64,000 nt of DNA from Flammeovirgaceae bacterium BBD 1991-12 (GTDB lineage Bacteria; Bacteroidota; Bacteroidia; Cytophagales; Cyclobacteriaceae). The stretch covers positions 1-64,000 of the forward strand of contig LYSV01000016.1 of the NCBI GenBank assembly GCA_001657315.1, given 5' to 3'. The notes beneath the pieces are model-generated. The model saw only the letters and a list, made by a program, of their open reading frames with translations. It was not told the origin of the DNA and did not search any database. Positions 26,380 through 35,615 of the stretch are shown here, piece by piece (the stretch's first letter is position 1; each line of letters opens with the position of its first letter). Both the position numbers and the translations under genes were made by a program.

Positions 26380-28245
26380 TCATGATTCGGAATCGATCAG
26401 GACGGATTCCAGGCGTTTGTCAGCCACTGTATTGGCTTCTTCCATAACAGGAGTTAATTTCACATTCTGGTCCCTGTACTGGTTTAAGCTTTTAAGCATA
26501 TAATCCAGCAGCTCCACTGCCCTGTAGATATACTGACCTTTATTCAGCATGACACATTCTGCATTCAAAGAGGTGGCTGCGTCGGTGATCTCTGACCGCG
26601 AAGGGATCCCTTTCTTGGCCAGCGTTTCCAACACCTGGGTAGCCCAGACTACCGGTACATGACCCGCATGGCATAAAGACAGGATCTCCTGCTGTATCCT
26701 GGCCATATTTTCCCAGCCTGATTCTATGGCCAGGTCTCCCCTCGCTATCATTACACCCAGTGGATAGTTCTTCATACCTTCCAGTAAGATCGCGGTGAGG
26801 TTATTGAAGGCGCTTTGCGTTTCGATCTTGAGTATGATCCCCAGCTTATTTTCAGCATCCAGCTTTTTCAGCTCTTCCAGTAGTTCACGCACATCTTCAG
26901 GAGAGTTTACAAAGGAAAAATTGATCACATCAGCGTGCTGTACAACAAACTTCAGGTCTTCCCTGTCTTTATCTGTAAGGCCACTGATGTCAAGGTCCGT
27001 TTCCGGTAGATTAATGCCTTTATCCGCCTTTAATGAAGAGCCTGTCAATTTTGCATGTGTGATGTCAACCAATATTTCCTCCAGGCTCACACTTTTTATC
27101 AGGCCGGTGATCTTACCATCATCAAACAGGATCTTTTCTCCTTTTTTCACATAGTTAAAAACCTCCCGGGAAGTGCAGGACACGAAGGCATTTTCCATGG
27201 CTTCTCCTTCTTCATTGTATTGCGCAGGCTGGCCAGGCTTTGGATCCTTTGTGATCCTCAACTCATCCCCGATTTTTAACAGAAGTGACTGCTCAATGGC
27301 CGGTAAATCCTCAACACGGCACATGTGGTCTGTGCTTTGCACCCTAAGCTCGGTACCTGTTTGGATATAGCTGGTCTCAAGGGCGTGTGCCACGACTCTG
27401 GACTCTTCCACCTCTTTGATGGTGAAGCTTCTTTGCTTGTCCCGGGCATCTGTAAAAAGTACTTTATCCCCCACTTTTAAATCCCCGAGCCACGATCCGT
27501 CCACCGGGACCTCGTTGTTCATCTCTTCGCTCAGGGTGGTGACAAATGCAACTACCGCGGGTTCAATTACCTGCCCGTATTCATTTCTGGCCGGGCGAAA
27601 CCTGCGTACTTTAGGGCCCGGCTCAATGGCCCCTGTCCTTATTTTTGGTCCGGCAAGATCCATTGAGATCTTACAGTTCTTTCTGAGCCTTTTTTTGGCC
27701 GCAGCAACATGATCGATCATCTTTTTCCATTCTTCCGGGCTGTCGTGAGCACAGTTGATCCGGGCTGTATTCATACCAGATTCTATCAGCCCATGTACAA
27801 GGTCATAATTATAAGCTGCCGCACTGGGCAGGGTTACCATTATCCTTACCCTGCGGCCTTTGGACCGGTATCCGAGCAGGTCCTTGGTATGGGTGTTTAA
27901 CACCTTCCGGGCTTTTTTGATTGAAACCCTTTTATGGCGCTCATCCTCAGATCTATCCTTGATCAATGCCTTCAGAATATCCCTGCAATTCTGTAAGCTG
28001 GCGACAACATGAGGCTCCGACCGCGCTATTCTTGAAAGTCCCATATGACCAAGTTTTTTTTGCAGACCGGTGATATCCAGCCTGCGCAGTGCCCTGTAGT
28101 GTACCAGGTTGGGCGCACTTTTTTGAAATGACGGATGTACCGGTTCGATGAATTCCTTTTGGATCTGCTCTTCCCTGTATAACTCCTCCAGGATCAAACG
28201 GATCTGCTCAATACTGTTTTCTATATTTTTAGCCTTTATTTTCAT
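26380..28245 (-). CDS. Pyruvate kinase-like protein with N-terminal extension
   Basis: The 621-aa protein has a helical extension of about 130 residues (repeated basic/acidic helices, 'ALRRLDITGLQKKLGHMGLS') before a pyruvate kinase barrel: RIMVTLPSAAAYNYDLVHGL, then GMNTARINCAHDSPEEW, SMDLAGPKIRTG, and the active-site MIARGDLAIESGWENMARIQ. An extra B-domain-like insertion occupies about residues 240-370. The chain ends soon after the barrel (LDYMLKSLNQY), so the normal C-terminal allosteric domain is missing. It should transfer phosphate from PEP to ADP, without fructose bisphosphate control. Leftward, behind pta-ackA, fitting an acetate/energy neighbourhood. Confidence 0.85.
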   Translation of the reverse strand: MKIKAKNIENSIEQIRLILEELYREEQIQKEFIEPVHPSFQKSAPNLVHYRALRRLDITGLQKKLGHMGLSRIARSEPHVVASLQNCRDILKALIKDRSEDERHKRVSIKKARKVLNTHTKDLLGYRSKGRRVRIMVTLPSAAAYNYDLVHGLIESGMNTARINCAHDSPEEWKKMIDHVAAAKKRLRKNCKISMDLAGPKIRTGAIEPGPKVRRFRPARNEYGQVIEPAVVAFVTTLSEEMNNEVPVDGSWLGDLKVGDKVLFTDARDKQRSFTIKEVEESRVVAHALETSYIQTGTELRVQSTDHMCRVEDLPAIEQSLLLKIGDELRITKDPKPGQPAQYNEEGEAMENAFVSCTSREVFNYVKKGEKILFDDGKITGLIKSVSLEEILVDITHAKLTGSSLKADKGINLPETDLDISGLTDKDREDLKFVVQHADVINFSFVNSPEDVRELLEELKKLDAENKLGIILKIETQSAFNNLTAILLEGMKNYPLGVMIARGDLAIESGWENMARIQQEILSLCHAGHVPVVWATQVLETLAKKGIPSRSEITDAATSLNAECVMLNKGQYIYRAVELLDYMLKSLNQYRDQNVKLTPVMEEANTVADKRLESVLIDSES

Positions 28246-28568
28246 AAAAAGTAAGGTAGTTAGATCGATTGCAGGAAAGTTGAATTGCGTTCAAAACAAT
28301 AACAAATGTAAGGGTTTAAGAAATTGTTAAACCGTCAAAACCACGCCAGAAAACCAGGAGGTTTTTTAAAAAGCAGCATAACAACACCTGTAACCGATTG
28401 TTAAGTCAGGTTTAAATTGACGTATAGGGTACTTGATGAACTATATTGTGGGACTCTCGATCAGTCAGCTCACAGAGTCCCAATGGACATTGGGCAAAAT
28501 ATAGGGTTACCGATTGTTTATTGCATACTGTCCACTGGATTCTGCCAGCCATCATCTTACACTTAACA
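28246..28568. other. Gene-free stretch with overlapping hairpins
   Basis: About 320 bases between two leftward genes. An 8-bp stem (GGGACTCT 28450-28457 / AGAGTCCC 28474-28481) shares three bases with a second stem (CCCAAT 28479-28484 / ATTGGG 28489-28494), so only one can form at a time. This could be a terminator of the upstream permease gene or an attenuator; no T-run follows on either strand. Confidence 0.35.
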
Positions 28569-30989
28569 CTAGTCTCTTCTTAAAATATGAACAGGATTTA
28601 AACGTATTGACCTCAATGTGGGGAACAGCGCGGAAATAACGGACACTAATAAAAACCCCGACCCTGTAAGGAAGTATACTTCCGTATCTATCAGACTGAC
28701 TTCGAAGAGAAAGGGGAATAACGGCTTAAGAAGTAGTGGGGACAACAGCAGTCCGAGGCCAATTCCTATACCTGAAATCTTAAACATATCCTTCATCACA
28801 AGTCTGAAAATATTATGATCAGTAGCTCCCAACACTCTTCTCATGGCCAATTCCTTCATTCTTTGTATCATAATAAATGTCATAATACTGAACAGACCAA
28901 TGGCAGCAATTATGCTACCTATCATAGCCACCGCCAGAAAAAAGAAACTGGATACTTTTGACTGCCAGTTCTTCATCTCCACATGGTCGCCCATATTCAT
29001 GTATTCAAACGTAGGCTGATTTTCATCAATTGACAGGATCGCATCGGTCAATGTTGGCGTCAACTCAGCCAATGTCGTATTTGATTTCAAAATATAATAG
29101 GCATCAGTGGTAGTACTGGAAAGAATTGAGACATAAATACTCGGAATGTTCTCCCCAATAATACTTTGATGCTTTACATCATTGACCACTCCAATTACGG
29201 TGAGGTAAGGTTCCTCAGAAGCTACTCCTCCCATCTTGATCCTCTTCCCCAAAGGATACTCTCCGGACCATAGCGTTTCGGCCAGCTTCTTATCGATGAT
29301 GACCTGCTGCTGATGCGACGTATACTCTGCGTTGTCAAAACTCCTGCCTTTCAGAAAGCCTATCCCCATGACATCGAAGTAGTTTGGAGTAACCCGTTGA
29401 ATGCTGATGAAAGGATTTTCAGATTGAGCCAGTTCTGACTGGCCCTCTACGGTAAAAATTGCTTGAGATTGGGTGGAGGTTTTAACAATATCGGTAAGCG
29501 GAAGCACACTGTTCATGGCTACACTTTCAACGCCGGGGATATCCTGGATACGTCTAAGACTGGTTTCAAAAAAGGACTGCTTTTTCTCAGGAGTGTTGTA
29601 CTTAAACCAGGAAAGAGCAATACGAAATGTCAGCTTGTCTGTTGTTTCGAACCCTAAGTCAGTTTGTTGAGCAGCCTGAAAACTTTTAAAAAGCAACCCT
29701 CCGCCAACAAGAAGCAAAATGCTCGTGAAAATCTGTAAGACGGCGAAGCTCTTCTGAATTCTTTTTTGATGCTTGCTTCCTGTTGTATTTTGACCTTCCT
29801 TTAGTCCTTTGGCCAAATCAAGCCGTGACCATTGAAAAGCCCAGACCACCAGACCAACGGTAAAACCTAATGCAACCGACATGACAAAAGCGTAGATGAG
29901 TACACTTCCATTCACATCTACCTTTATCCAATAGGGTAGGTATTGACTGACCATGTCATAGGACAAATGAATAAAATACCAACCCAGAACAAGGCCTGTA
30001 ATACTGCCAAATACAGAGAGCACCAGCGCATTAAAGATGAAGCGTTTCGCGATCTGGTAATTTGAGGAGCCCAGGACCTTTCTGACGACAGTCTGCCGTC
30101 TTTGCCGAAGGGCGGTACTGGCCATCAGATTGGATACATTGATAGCAGCAATAATGATAAGAAACAGCGCCGCTACTCCCAGTAGGACGAGATAGTTCGT
30201 GATATTACCAATGAACAGGTCAGCCAGGGGTTCGGCAACAAATGAAACCCCTAAATTGGTCTCGGGGTGGCGTTGCTGCTGTAGGTCAGCGAACTTTTTC
30301 AGTTCATCGTTGAACTCACTGAGGGTTATATTCGGCCTAAGACGTGCCAGTCCGATACAAGGGCGAAAACTCCTGGAATCCACCACAAAATCGGCAAATG
30401 CCATGGCTCTGAAGGCCTCATTGCGCACGGGAAAACTAAAGCCCGCTGGCAGCACTCCATAATTTTTATAGGAGAATCCATCCAGGGTAACGTCCAGCCC
30501 TTCGACCTTTTCGTTACCATCGAAGCGTCTTTTCCAGAATTCGTGGGTCAGCATCACCGTATGTGATCCTCTTCTGTCCAATGTCTCCGGCCAATAATTC
30601 CCTATGATCGGTTTAACTCCCAATACCTGAAACAAATTACTGGAAGCAAAAGTAGTGGTAAGATCCTCAGGAGGCTTACCATCACCACTTAGGTTATACC
30701 TGCCTCCATCCCGATAGACTGCCAGTTCCTCCATACCGACAAGCTCCTTTTGCATATCCAAAAACTCAGGATAAGACATCAGCCCCTTTTCATCACCTTT
30801 TACCGAATGTATACGTACCAGTCTGTCAGGTTCTTTGAAGGGTAATGGTGAAAGTAAAAGTGCATCGATATAGCTGTAAACCACAATGCTGGTGCCTGTG
30901 ACTATGGCAATAGTAAATAATATGACCAGTGAAAAAGCCGGCTGGCTTTTAAGATTGCGAAATGCCGTTTTAAAAAGTGAGGTGTTCAT
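28569..30989 (-). CDS. MacB/FtsX-like ABC transporter permease (ADOP type)
   Basis: An 806-aa inner-membrane protein with two MacB periplasmic-core domains and two FtsX permease domains (eight helices: one near residues 20-45, three near 270-380, one near 415-435, three near 680-800). Typical signatures are SFSVVILFTIAIV-like first helix (PAFSLVILFTIAIVTGTSIV), 'NVSNLMASTALRQRRQTVVR' and 'KELAMRRVLGATDHNIFRLV'. Such single-chain permeases need an ATPase of the MacB/LolD type to drive export or mechanotransmission; none is adjacent on this strand, though one is encoded at 31304 in the opposite direction. Substrate unknown. The gene stands alone. Confidence 0.85.
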   Translation of the reverse strand: MNTSLFKTAFRNLKSQPAFSLVILFTIAIVTGTSIVVYSYIDALLLSPLPFKEPDRLVRIHSVKGDEKGLMSYPEFLDMQKELVGMEELAVYRDGGRYNLSGDGKPPEDLTTTFASSNLFQVLGVKPIIGNYWPETLDRRGSHTVMLTHEFWKRRFDGNEKVEGLDVTLDGFSYKNYGVLPAGFSFPVRNEAFRAMAFADFVVDSRSFRPCIGLARLRPNITLSEFNDELKKFADLQQQRHPETNLGVSFVAEPLADLFIGNITNYLVLLGVAALFLIIIAAINVSNLMASTALRQRRQTVVRKVLGSSNYQIAKRFIFNALVLSVFGSITGLVLGWYFIHLSYDMVSQYLPYWIKVDVNGSVLIYAFVMSVALGFTVGLVVWAFQWSRLDLAKGLKEGQNTTGSKHQKRIQKSFAVLQIFTSILLLVGGGLLFKSFQAAQQTDLGFETTDKLTFRIALSWFKYNTPEKKQSFFETSLRRIQDIPGVESVAMNSVLPLTDIVKTSTQSQAIFTVEGQSELAQSENPFISIQRVTPNYFDVMGIGFLKGRSFDNAEYTSHQQQVIIDKKLAETLWSGEYPLGKRIKMGGVASEEPYLTVIGVVNDVKHQSIIGENIPSIYVSILSSTTTDAYYILKSNTTLAELTPTLTDAILSIDENQPTFEYMNMGDHVEMKNWQSKVSSFFFLAVAMIGSIIAAIGLFSIMTFIMIQRMKELAMRRVLGATDHNIFRLVMKDMFKISGIGIGLGLLLSPLLLKPLFPFLFEVSLIDTEVYFLTGSGFLLVSVISALFPTLRSIRLNPVHILRRD

Positions 30990-31250
30990 TGCTGTCTCCG
31001 TTTGGTGCTAAAACTGTTTCAGGGATGTAATCTTTTTGGATAGGGTGCTGCTCCTGAGAAGGGTTGACTGACTTATCCATCGGGTATGGTGTAATGTTGC
31101 ATGATCAGCAAAGAGATGGACGTACATTGAACAGTACGAAGGAGTGAAGAGCAAAACCCGGCAAAGTCCACATGAAGCGTTATGAAAATGTTTTTCATGA
31201 GAAGAGGCAAATACTCCAATAAGACAAAGATAGGTATTACCTCAAAAAGC

Positions 31251-31290
31251 GCAACATTGTTGCATTTATATCGTTGCATCAATAAATTTG
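31251..31290 (+). promoter_or_regulatory. Promoter with Zur-box-like palindrome ahead of ABC operon
   Basis: A TTG at 31260-31262, 20 bases, and an exact TAAATTTG at 31283-31290 form a Bacteroidota promoter; start of transcription would be about 31297, a few bases before the ATG at 31304. The palindrome GCAACATTGTTGC (31251-31263) overlaps the -33 element. Its extended form recurs at 48981-48995. A further half-site AATGTTGCAT occurs at 31093-31102. Assigning it to Zur rests on the downstream zinc-associated families. Confidence 0.7.
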
Positions 31291-31303
31291 CCCCTCGAAC
31301 ATT

Positions 31304-31930
31304 ATGCTGGTCACTCGCTCATTAACCTTCTCGTATGATCACCGGGCCACATTTCAGTTTCCGGACATTTCCCTGGAAGCCGGTAACGACTTATTGATCC
31401 TGGGAAAATCGGGCATTGGTAAAACTACGTTGCTGCATCTGATGGCAGGGCTGCTATTACCCATGGCTGGCCATGTAGAGTTGATGGGCACCACCCTTCA
31501 TACGTTATCTCCTGCCAAACTGGACCGGTTCCGGGGCAGGCACATTGGCCTTGTATTTCAGCGGCCACATTTTATCCACTCCCTGTCTTTACTGGAAAAC
31601 CTGGCACTGGTGCAATACCTGGCCGGGAAAAAACAGGATAAAGTGCGGACCAGGCAGGTACTTGAAAGTCTTGATATTGACCATAAGCGATATGACCGGC
31701 CTCACCTGCTAAGCCAGGGAGAACAACAGCGTGCCACCATTGCCATGGCCGTTCTTAACGATCCTCAACTTATCCTGGCGGATGAACCAACTTCAAGCCT
31801 CGATGACACCAACTGCCTGAACGTGGCCTCGCTGCTTAAGCAGCAAGCCTCCACCACAGGAGCACAATTAGTGGTCATCACGCATGATCACAGGTTGAAA
31901 GCACATTTTCAAAACTCAATTCTCCTATGA
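31304..31930 (+). CDS. ABC transporter ATP-binding protein (LolD/MacB class)
   Basis: A 208-aa ATPase with Walker A (LGKSGIGKTTLLHLMAGLLL, about residues 33-52), Q-loop (VFQRPHFI), signature (LLSQGEQQRATIA, about 134-146) and Walker B (LILADEPTSSLDD, about 155-167). It overlaps the following permease gene by four bases (ATGA) and together they make a complete export or mechano-type ABC system. Its promoter carries a Zur-box-like site, and the third gene encodes a DUF3299 protein, a combination seen in zinc-regulated transport loci of other bacteria. Substrate unproven. Confidence 0.9.
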   Translation: MLVTRSLTFSYDHRATFQFPDISLEAGNDLLILGKSGIGKTTLLHLMAGLLLPMAGHVELMGTTLHTLSPAKLDRFRGRHIGLVFQRPHFIHSLSLLENLALVQYLAGKKQDKVRTRQVLESLDIDHKRYDRPHLLSQGEQQRATIAMAVLNDPQLILADEPTSSLDDTNCLNVASLLKQQASTTGAQLVVITHDHRLKAHFQNSILL

Positions 31931-33192
31931 ATATTATTAAGCTGGGCTACAGAAATATGGCGGACCGTCCATTAAGTACGCTGCTAAGCCTGCTGTTGCT
32001 AACACTGGGCGTGGGTATGATCGCTTTGCTTTTGCAGGTTAACCGCCATATTCAGCAACAGATGGAGAACAATGTCCGGGGTATTGACATGGTGGTAGGC
32101 GCTAAAGGGAGCCCGCTGCAGCTCATCCTTTCAGCTGTTTACCACATTGATGCACCTTCAGGCAATATTTCCTTGCATGAGGCTGAACAGCTCAGGAAAA
32201 ACCGCCTGGTGGCTTCCGGCATCCCACTCTCCTATGGCGACAGTTACAAGGGCTACCGCATCGTTGGTACCGATCATCAATACCCGGAACTGTACAAAAC
32301 ATCAGTGTCCAAAGGACGACTTTGGCAGGAGCCCTTTGAGGTGACCATCGGTGCTACAGTAGCCCAAAACCTGGGCCTGGAGATAGGTGATACCTTTATG
32401 GGGGCTCACGGTATGGTGGAAGGGAGTGAAATCCATGACGAATATGCTTACCAGATCGTGGGAATACTGGATTACACCAATGCTGTGGTTGATCAGCTTA
32501 TTCTTACTGCCACGGAAAGCGTATGGGCGGTCCACCATCATGAAGAAGAAAAATCGGAAGACCACGCTGAGGAAGAAAGTCATGCACATGAAAGCGCTGA
32601 TGAAGAACATACCGGGACTACCACACATGATGATACTCAGGGATCTGAGCGTGAGATCACTGCCATGTTGATCCGGTTCAGAAGCCCAATGGCCATGGTA
32701 CAGCTTCCCCGAATGGTCAACGAGAACACCAACATGCAGGCAGCCGTGCCTGCATACGAAACCCATCGTTTGTTCAGCCTTATGGGAGTAGGGGTGGATA
32801 CCCTAAGCACCATTGCCCTGGTCATCATGGCGGTATCGGGACTCAGCGTATTTATAAGCCTGTACAACGCCTTAAAAGACCGGCAGTATGAAATGGCCCT
32901 GATGCGTACCTATGGGGCTACCCGATGGCAGCTGGTCAGGTTGGTGTTGCAGGAGGGATTGCTGCTTACAGGATCAGGTTTTCTGTTAGGCATATTTTTT
33001 AGCCGGGTAGGCCTTTTGCTGATATCCGGTTTAATAGAAGCCCGTTACCATTATTCGTTTTCGGGCTGGGAGATCATTAGGGAAGAATGGCAACTGCTGG
33101 CTGTCTCCCTCGTCATCGGGTTGCTGGCCTCTCTGCTCCCTGCCATTCGTACATTTAAAATCAACATTTCCAAAACATTGGCCTATGATTAG
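31927..33192 (+). CDS. FtsX-type ABC permease with His/acid-rich loop
   Basis: A 421-aa permease: one N-terminal helix (PLSTLLSLLLLTLGVGMIAL, residues 15-34), a periplasmic domain and three C-terminal helices (about 295-320, 345-370, 390-410). Family motifs are 'VGAKGSPLQLILSAVYHIDA' and 'YEMALMRTYGATRWQLVRLV'. Between about residues 200 and 240 the periplasmic domain carries an insert with ten histidines and many Glu/Asp (HHHEEEKSEDHAEEESHAHE), a typical metal-capturing stretch, supporting zinc as ligand or signal. It overlaps the ATPase upstream (ATGA) and the DUF3299 gene downstream (8 bases). Confidence 0.88.
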   Translation: MNIIKLGYRNMADRPLSTLLSLLLLTLGVGMIALLLQVNRHIQQQMENNVRGIDMVVGAKGSPLQLILSAVYHIDAPSGNISLHEAEQLRKNRLVASGIPLSYGDSYKGYRIVGTDHQYPELYKTSVSKGRLWQEPFEVTIGATVAQNLGLEIGDTFMGAHGMVEGSEIHDEYAYQIVGILDYTNAVVDQLILTATESVWAVHHHEEEKSEDHAEEESHAHESADEEHTGTTTHDDTQGSEREITAMLIRFRSPMAMVQLPRMVNENTNMQAAVPAYETHRLFSLMGVGVDTLSTIALVIMAVSGLSVFISLYNALKDRQYEMALMRTYGATRWQLVRLVLQEGLLLTGSGFLLGIFFSRVGLLLISGLIEARYHYSFSGWEIIREEWQLLAVSLVIGLLASLLPAIRTFKINISKTLAYD

Positions 33193-33619
33193 ACTAACGA
33201 TCATATTCTTGTTTTTTATTGTTACACCGGCAATGTCCCAGACCGGGATCTCATGGAATACACTGGATGATGTTCAATTTTCAGAGAAATACAGCGAAGA
33301 AGCCCAGGGCTACTATTATTATCCGAATTTTGGCAGCACGGTGAAGGCCCTGGAAGGCAAGCAGGTGTACCTTGAAGGCTACATGCTCGTAATCGATCCT
33401 GGGGAAGGCATTTATATTCTTTCCCGCTATCCTTATGCATCGTGCTTTTTTTGCGGTAGCGGAGGCCCGGAATCCATCGTTGAGTTAAAGCTTCTTCCCG
33501 ATCATCCTAAGTTCAAAATGGACCAGAGGATCACCATGCTGGGAACGTTGGAGCTTAATTATGATGACATTTACCAGTGCAACTACATATTGAAGGATGC
33601 CCGCGTATACAAAAGATAA
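33185..33619 (+). CDS. Secreted DUF3299-like protein
   Basis: A 144-aa periplasmic protein with a signal peptide (MIRLTIIFLFFIVTPAMS). The mature chain begins with the DUF3299 pattern 'ISWNTLDDVQF', then VKALEGKQVYLEGYMLVIDP, and has a distinctive LSRYPYASCFFCGSGGPES motif (about residues 80-98); the two Cys and nearby acidic residues could bind metal. In proteobacteria DUF3299 genes accompany zinc-responsive ABC operons. It overlaps the permease by 8 bases, so the three genes form one unit. Exact function unknown. Confidence 0.72.
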   Translation: MIRLTIIFLFFIVTPAMSQTGISWNTLDDVQFSEKYSEEAQGYYYYPNFGSTVKALEGKQVYLEGYMLVIDPGEGIYILSRYPYASCFFCGSGGPESIVELKLLPDHPKFKMDQRITMLGTLELNYDDIYQCNYILKDARVYKR

Positions 33620-33656
33620 GAACAAGCGGGCCAGGAATACTTCCATTGGTGTCTGC

Positions 33657-35615
33657 TTACTCTCTCATGACCAGTTCATCGATAAGGTTGAGCGTATCCG
33701 GGTTAAGCACCTTCATCGTTACGCGTTTCCCATCGATATAAATTAAACAAACTGCATTTTCCACACTGAAAGATTGGGTAAAGGAGCTCCAGGGTAGTTT
33801 TTCCTGAGCATAGTAAGGGGCGCCTGATGCCCCGTTGTTGATTTGATAGATCGGCCTGCTGAAGTCCATCTTTCCGTGTGGATAATTTTCCGGGTAGATC
33901 GGTACTTCATTGGTAAGTTTAAGCCAGTTGTAATTATGCTCATCACCTGTCAGTATCGCTACTACTTTTGTACTTTGGTTGGCGAGGATATCAAGGTATT
34001 CATCCCTTCTTTCGATGATCCCTTTATCCACAGGTTTACCCGCAATATATGGCCGGGGATCATTGTTCCCGCTGTACCACATATCATCACGACTATGTCC
34101 GCCATTGGGAAAAGCCGGGGTGTGTTGTGTCACAAATATATGGTCAATGTCCGGATCATTCTCGAAATTCTGAATGGTATTTCTCAGCCATTGTAACTGG
34201 TTATCCATCAGGAAGCCGTGCAATCCTCCGCTGGTGGATGGTTCCCGTTTCAATGTAGGCGCATACCAGTAATCGCTGTTGAGCACGATCATAGCTGCAT
34301 TATCATGTATATAGTAGTACACATTCTCCTTGTAGGAAGGGAAATCAGCACGGCGAGGATCGGGGTCGTATTTGCTTCCATCTTCACTTTCCGGGCCATT
34401 TTCAGGATGGACAAAAGCTTCTTGCATTACAACTTCCGCCGACTGCGTAGCAAAGGGGAACTTATCAATAAAGCCCACAGACTTCCCTTTTTCATCCCGA
34501 AAGATATATCCCAGTGCTTCGTGATTGCCCTGACCGACGTAGACCGGAATGTAATGCCAAAAAGGCTCTATGCTCTTTTTCCAGTTGGTAAGTTGTACAT
34601 GCTGCTCTTCCTTGTTGGACAAATACCCGTTGATCATGTCGCCGGTAAACTGGATAAATGCAGCTCCCTGACTGTAGGCCAGCGCAGCCATTTTTTTGGT
34701 TATGTAGGCATTGGCGCCATACAATTTTCGCTCACCACCTCCAGTGGCATGTCTGCTGTCGCTGGTGTAAGCAAACATAAAAGGTTTTCTGCTCCCTTTT
34801 TGCGGGGCAGTGGTAAAATGAAAGGACTGGGAAAGGTCACCGTAGGCAACGCTATAGGCGTATTGGGTACCAGGGTTCAGTCCGTCAATGGTGATTTCGT
34901 GATGTGTCGAGGTGTCCCTATCGGTGTATTTTTTCCCGTCTACCACCGCATGGGCCAGCACGGGCGCGGATGTTTCAAAGGAAATGGTCACGCTGTTGGG
35001 CTGCACATGGTTTACAAATGGCCCCTCATAGAGTGTCGGCACCACCTTGAAAGGCCCGGTACCGGTAGCAGACACCTCACCGTCAAACAGGATCAGGCCA
35101 TTCTTACCGATCAACCGATACCCGATAGTAAACTGCCCGGTCTCAGACCAGCCCACAAAATCATAGGGGTATTTGAAATCTTCTTTGATATTGATCTTGG
35201 CCTTTCCCTTTTCCAACACCTTGGTAAACCGGAATACTGGAAGAGGGTGTGGAGCTTTTCTATAGGGGATCATGCCATAGGTGATCGAGCCTTCCAGGTC
35301 ACCGAAGTCAAACATAATCCCGTCGGAAGTTCCTTCAGGATTGCCCAGGAGCCGGGGAAGGGTATACCGGGGTCCTGTGGTATCGGCAAAATAGCGTTTG
35401 TTCTCTTTTTCAAAATACAGGCGGCCTTCTGTATCGTAAGCTATGTTGCTGTAGCTTCCGGGTACCTGTCTGAGTTGGGACCGGGCTCCGGTAAGGATGA
35501 AAAAGCAGCATATGGAAACAACCGGGATCTTGTACATAGCAGAGCTTTGTCTCATCCTTTTCACTAGGTTTCCTTTGCTTTTCAAATTGTAGCGATATGC
35601 GGTAATTCTATTCAT
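33657..35615 (-). CDS. Secreted metallophosphoesterase (purple acid phosphatase-like)
   Basis: A 652-aa exported phosphoesterase. A fibronectin-like domain (about residues 205-275: VQPNSVTISFETSAPVLAHA, then GLNPGTQYAYSVAYGD) precedes a calcineurin-type domain with YTSDSRH (DxR variant of DxH), FTGDMINGY, VGQGNHEALG, TQHTPAFPNGGHSRDD and LTGDEHNYN, together the set of di-metal ligands. The frame starts at 35615, overlapping the upstream GTPase by 8 bases; a better signal peptide starts at the inner ATG 35555 (RQSSAMYKIPVVSICCFFIL), so the true start may be there. Last gene of the leftward zinc-associated run; it could salvage phosphate or need the metal supplied by the island. Confidence 0.83.
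   Translation of the reverse strand: MNRITAYRYNLKSKGNLVKRMRQSSAMYKIPVVSICCFFILTGARSQLRQVPGSYSNIAYDTEGRLYFEKENKRYFADTTGPRYTLPRLLGNPEGTSDGIMFDFGDLEGSITYGMIPYRKAPHPLPVFRFTKVLEKGKAKINIKEDFKYPYDFVGWSETGQFTIGYRLIGKNGLILFDGEVSATGTGPFKVVPTLYEGPFVNHVQPNSVTISFETSAPVLAHAVVDGKKYTDRDTSTHHEITIDGLNPGTQYAYSVAYGDLSQSFHFTTAPQKGSRKPFMFAYTSDSRHATGGGERKLYGANAYITKKMAALAYSQGAAFIQFTGDMINGYLSNKEEQHVQLTNWKKSIEPFWHYIPVYVGQGNHEALGYIFRDEKGKSVGFIDKFPFATQSAEVVMQEAFVHPENGPESEDGSKYDPDPRRADFPSYKENVYYYIHDNAAMIVLNSDYWYAPTLKREPSTSGGLHGFLMDNQLQWLRNTIQNFENDPDIDHIFVTQHTPAFPNGGHSRDDMWYSGNNDPRPYIAGKPVDKGIIERRDEYLDILANQSTKVVAILTGDEHNYNWLKLTNEVPIYPENYPHGKMDFSRPIYQINNGASGAPYYAQEKLPWSSFTQSFSVENAVCLIYIDGKRVTMKVLNPDTLNLIDELVMRE

Noticed and set aside
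28393-28518. Decamer ACCGATTGTT repeated at 28393 and 28509
   Set aside because: Only two short copies without symmetry; not enough to call an operator.
34218-35567. 449-codon open frame on the plus strand
   Set aside because: It lies exactly opposite the metallophosphoesterase gene, has no family-like sequence, and the opposite strand carries all catalytic motifs; it is a shadow.
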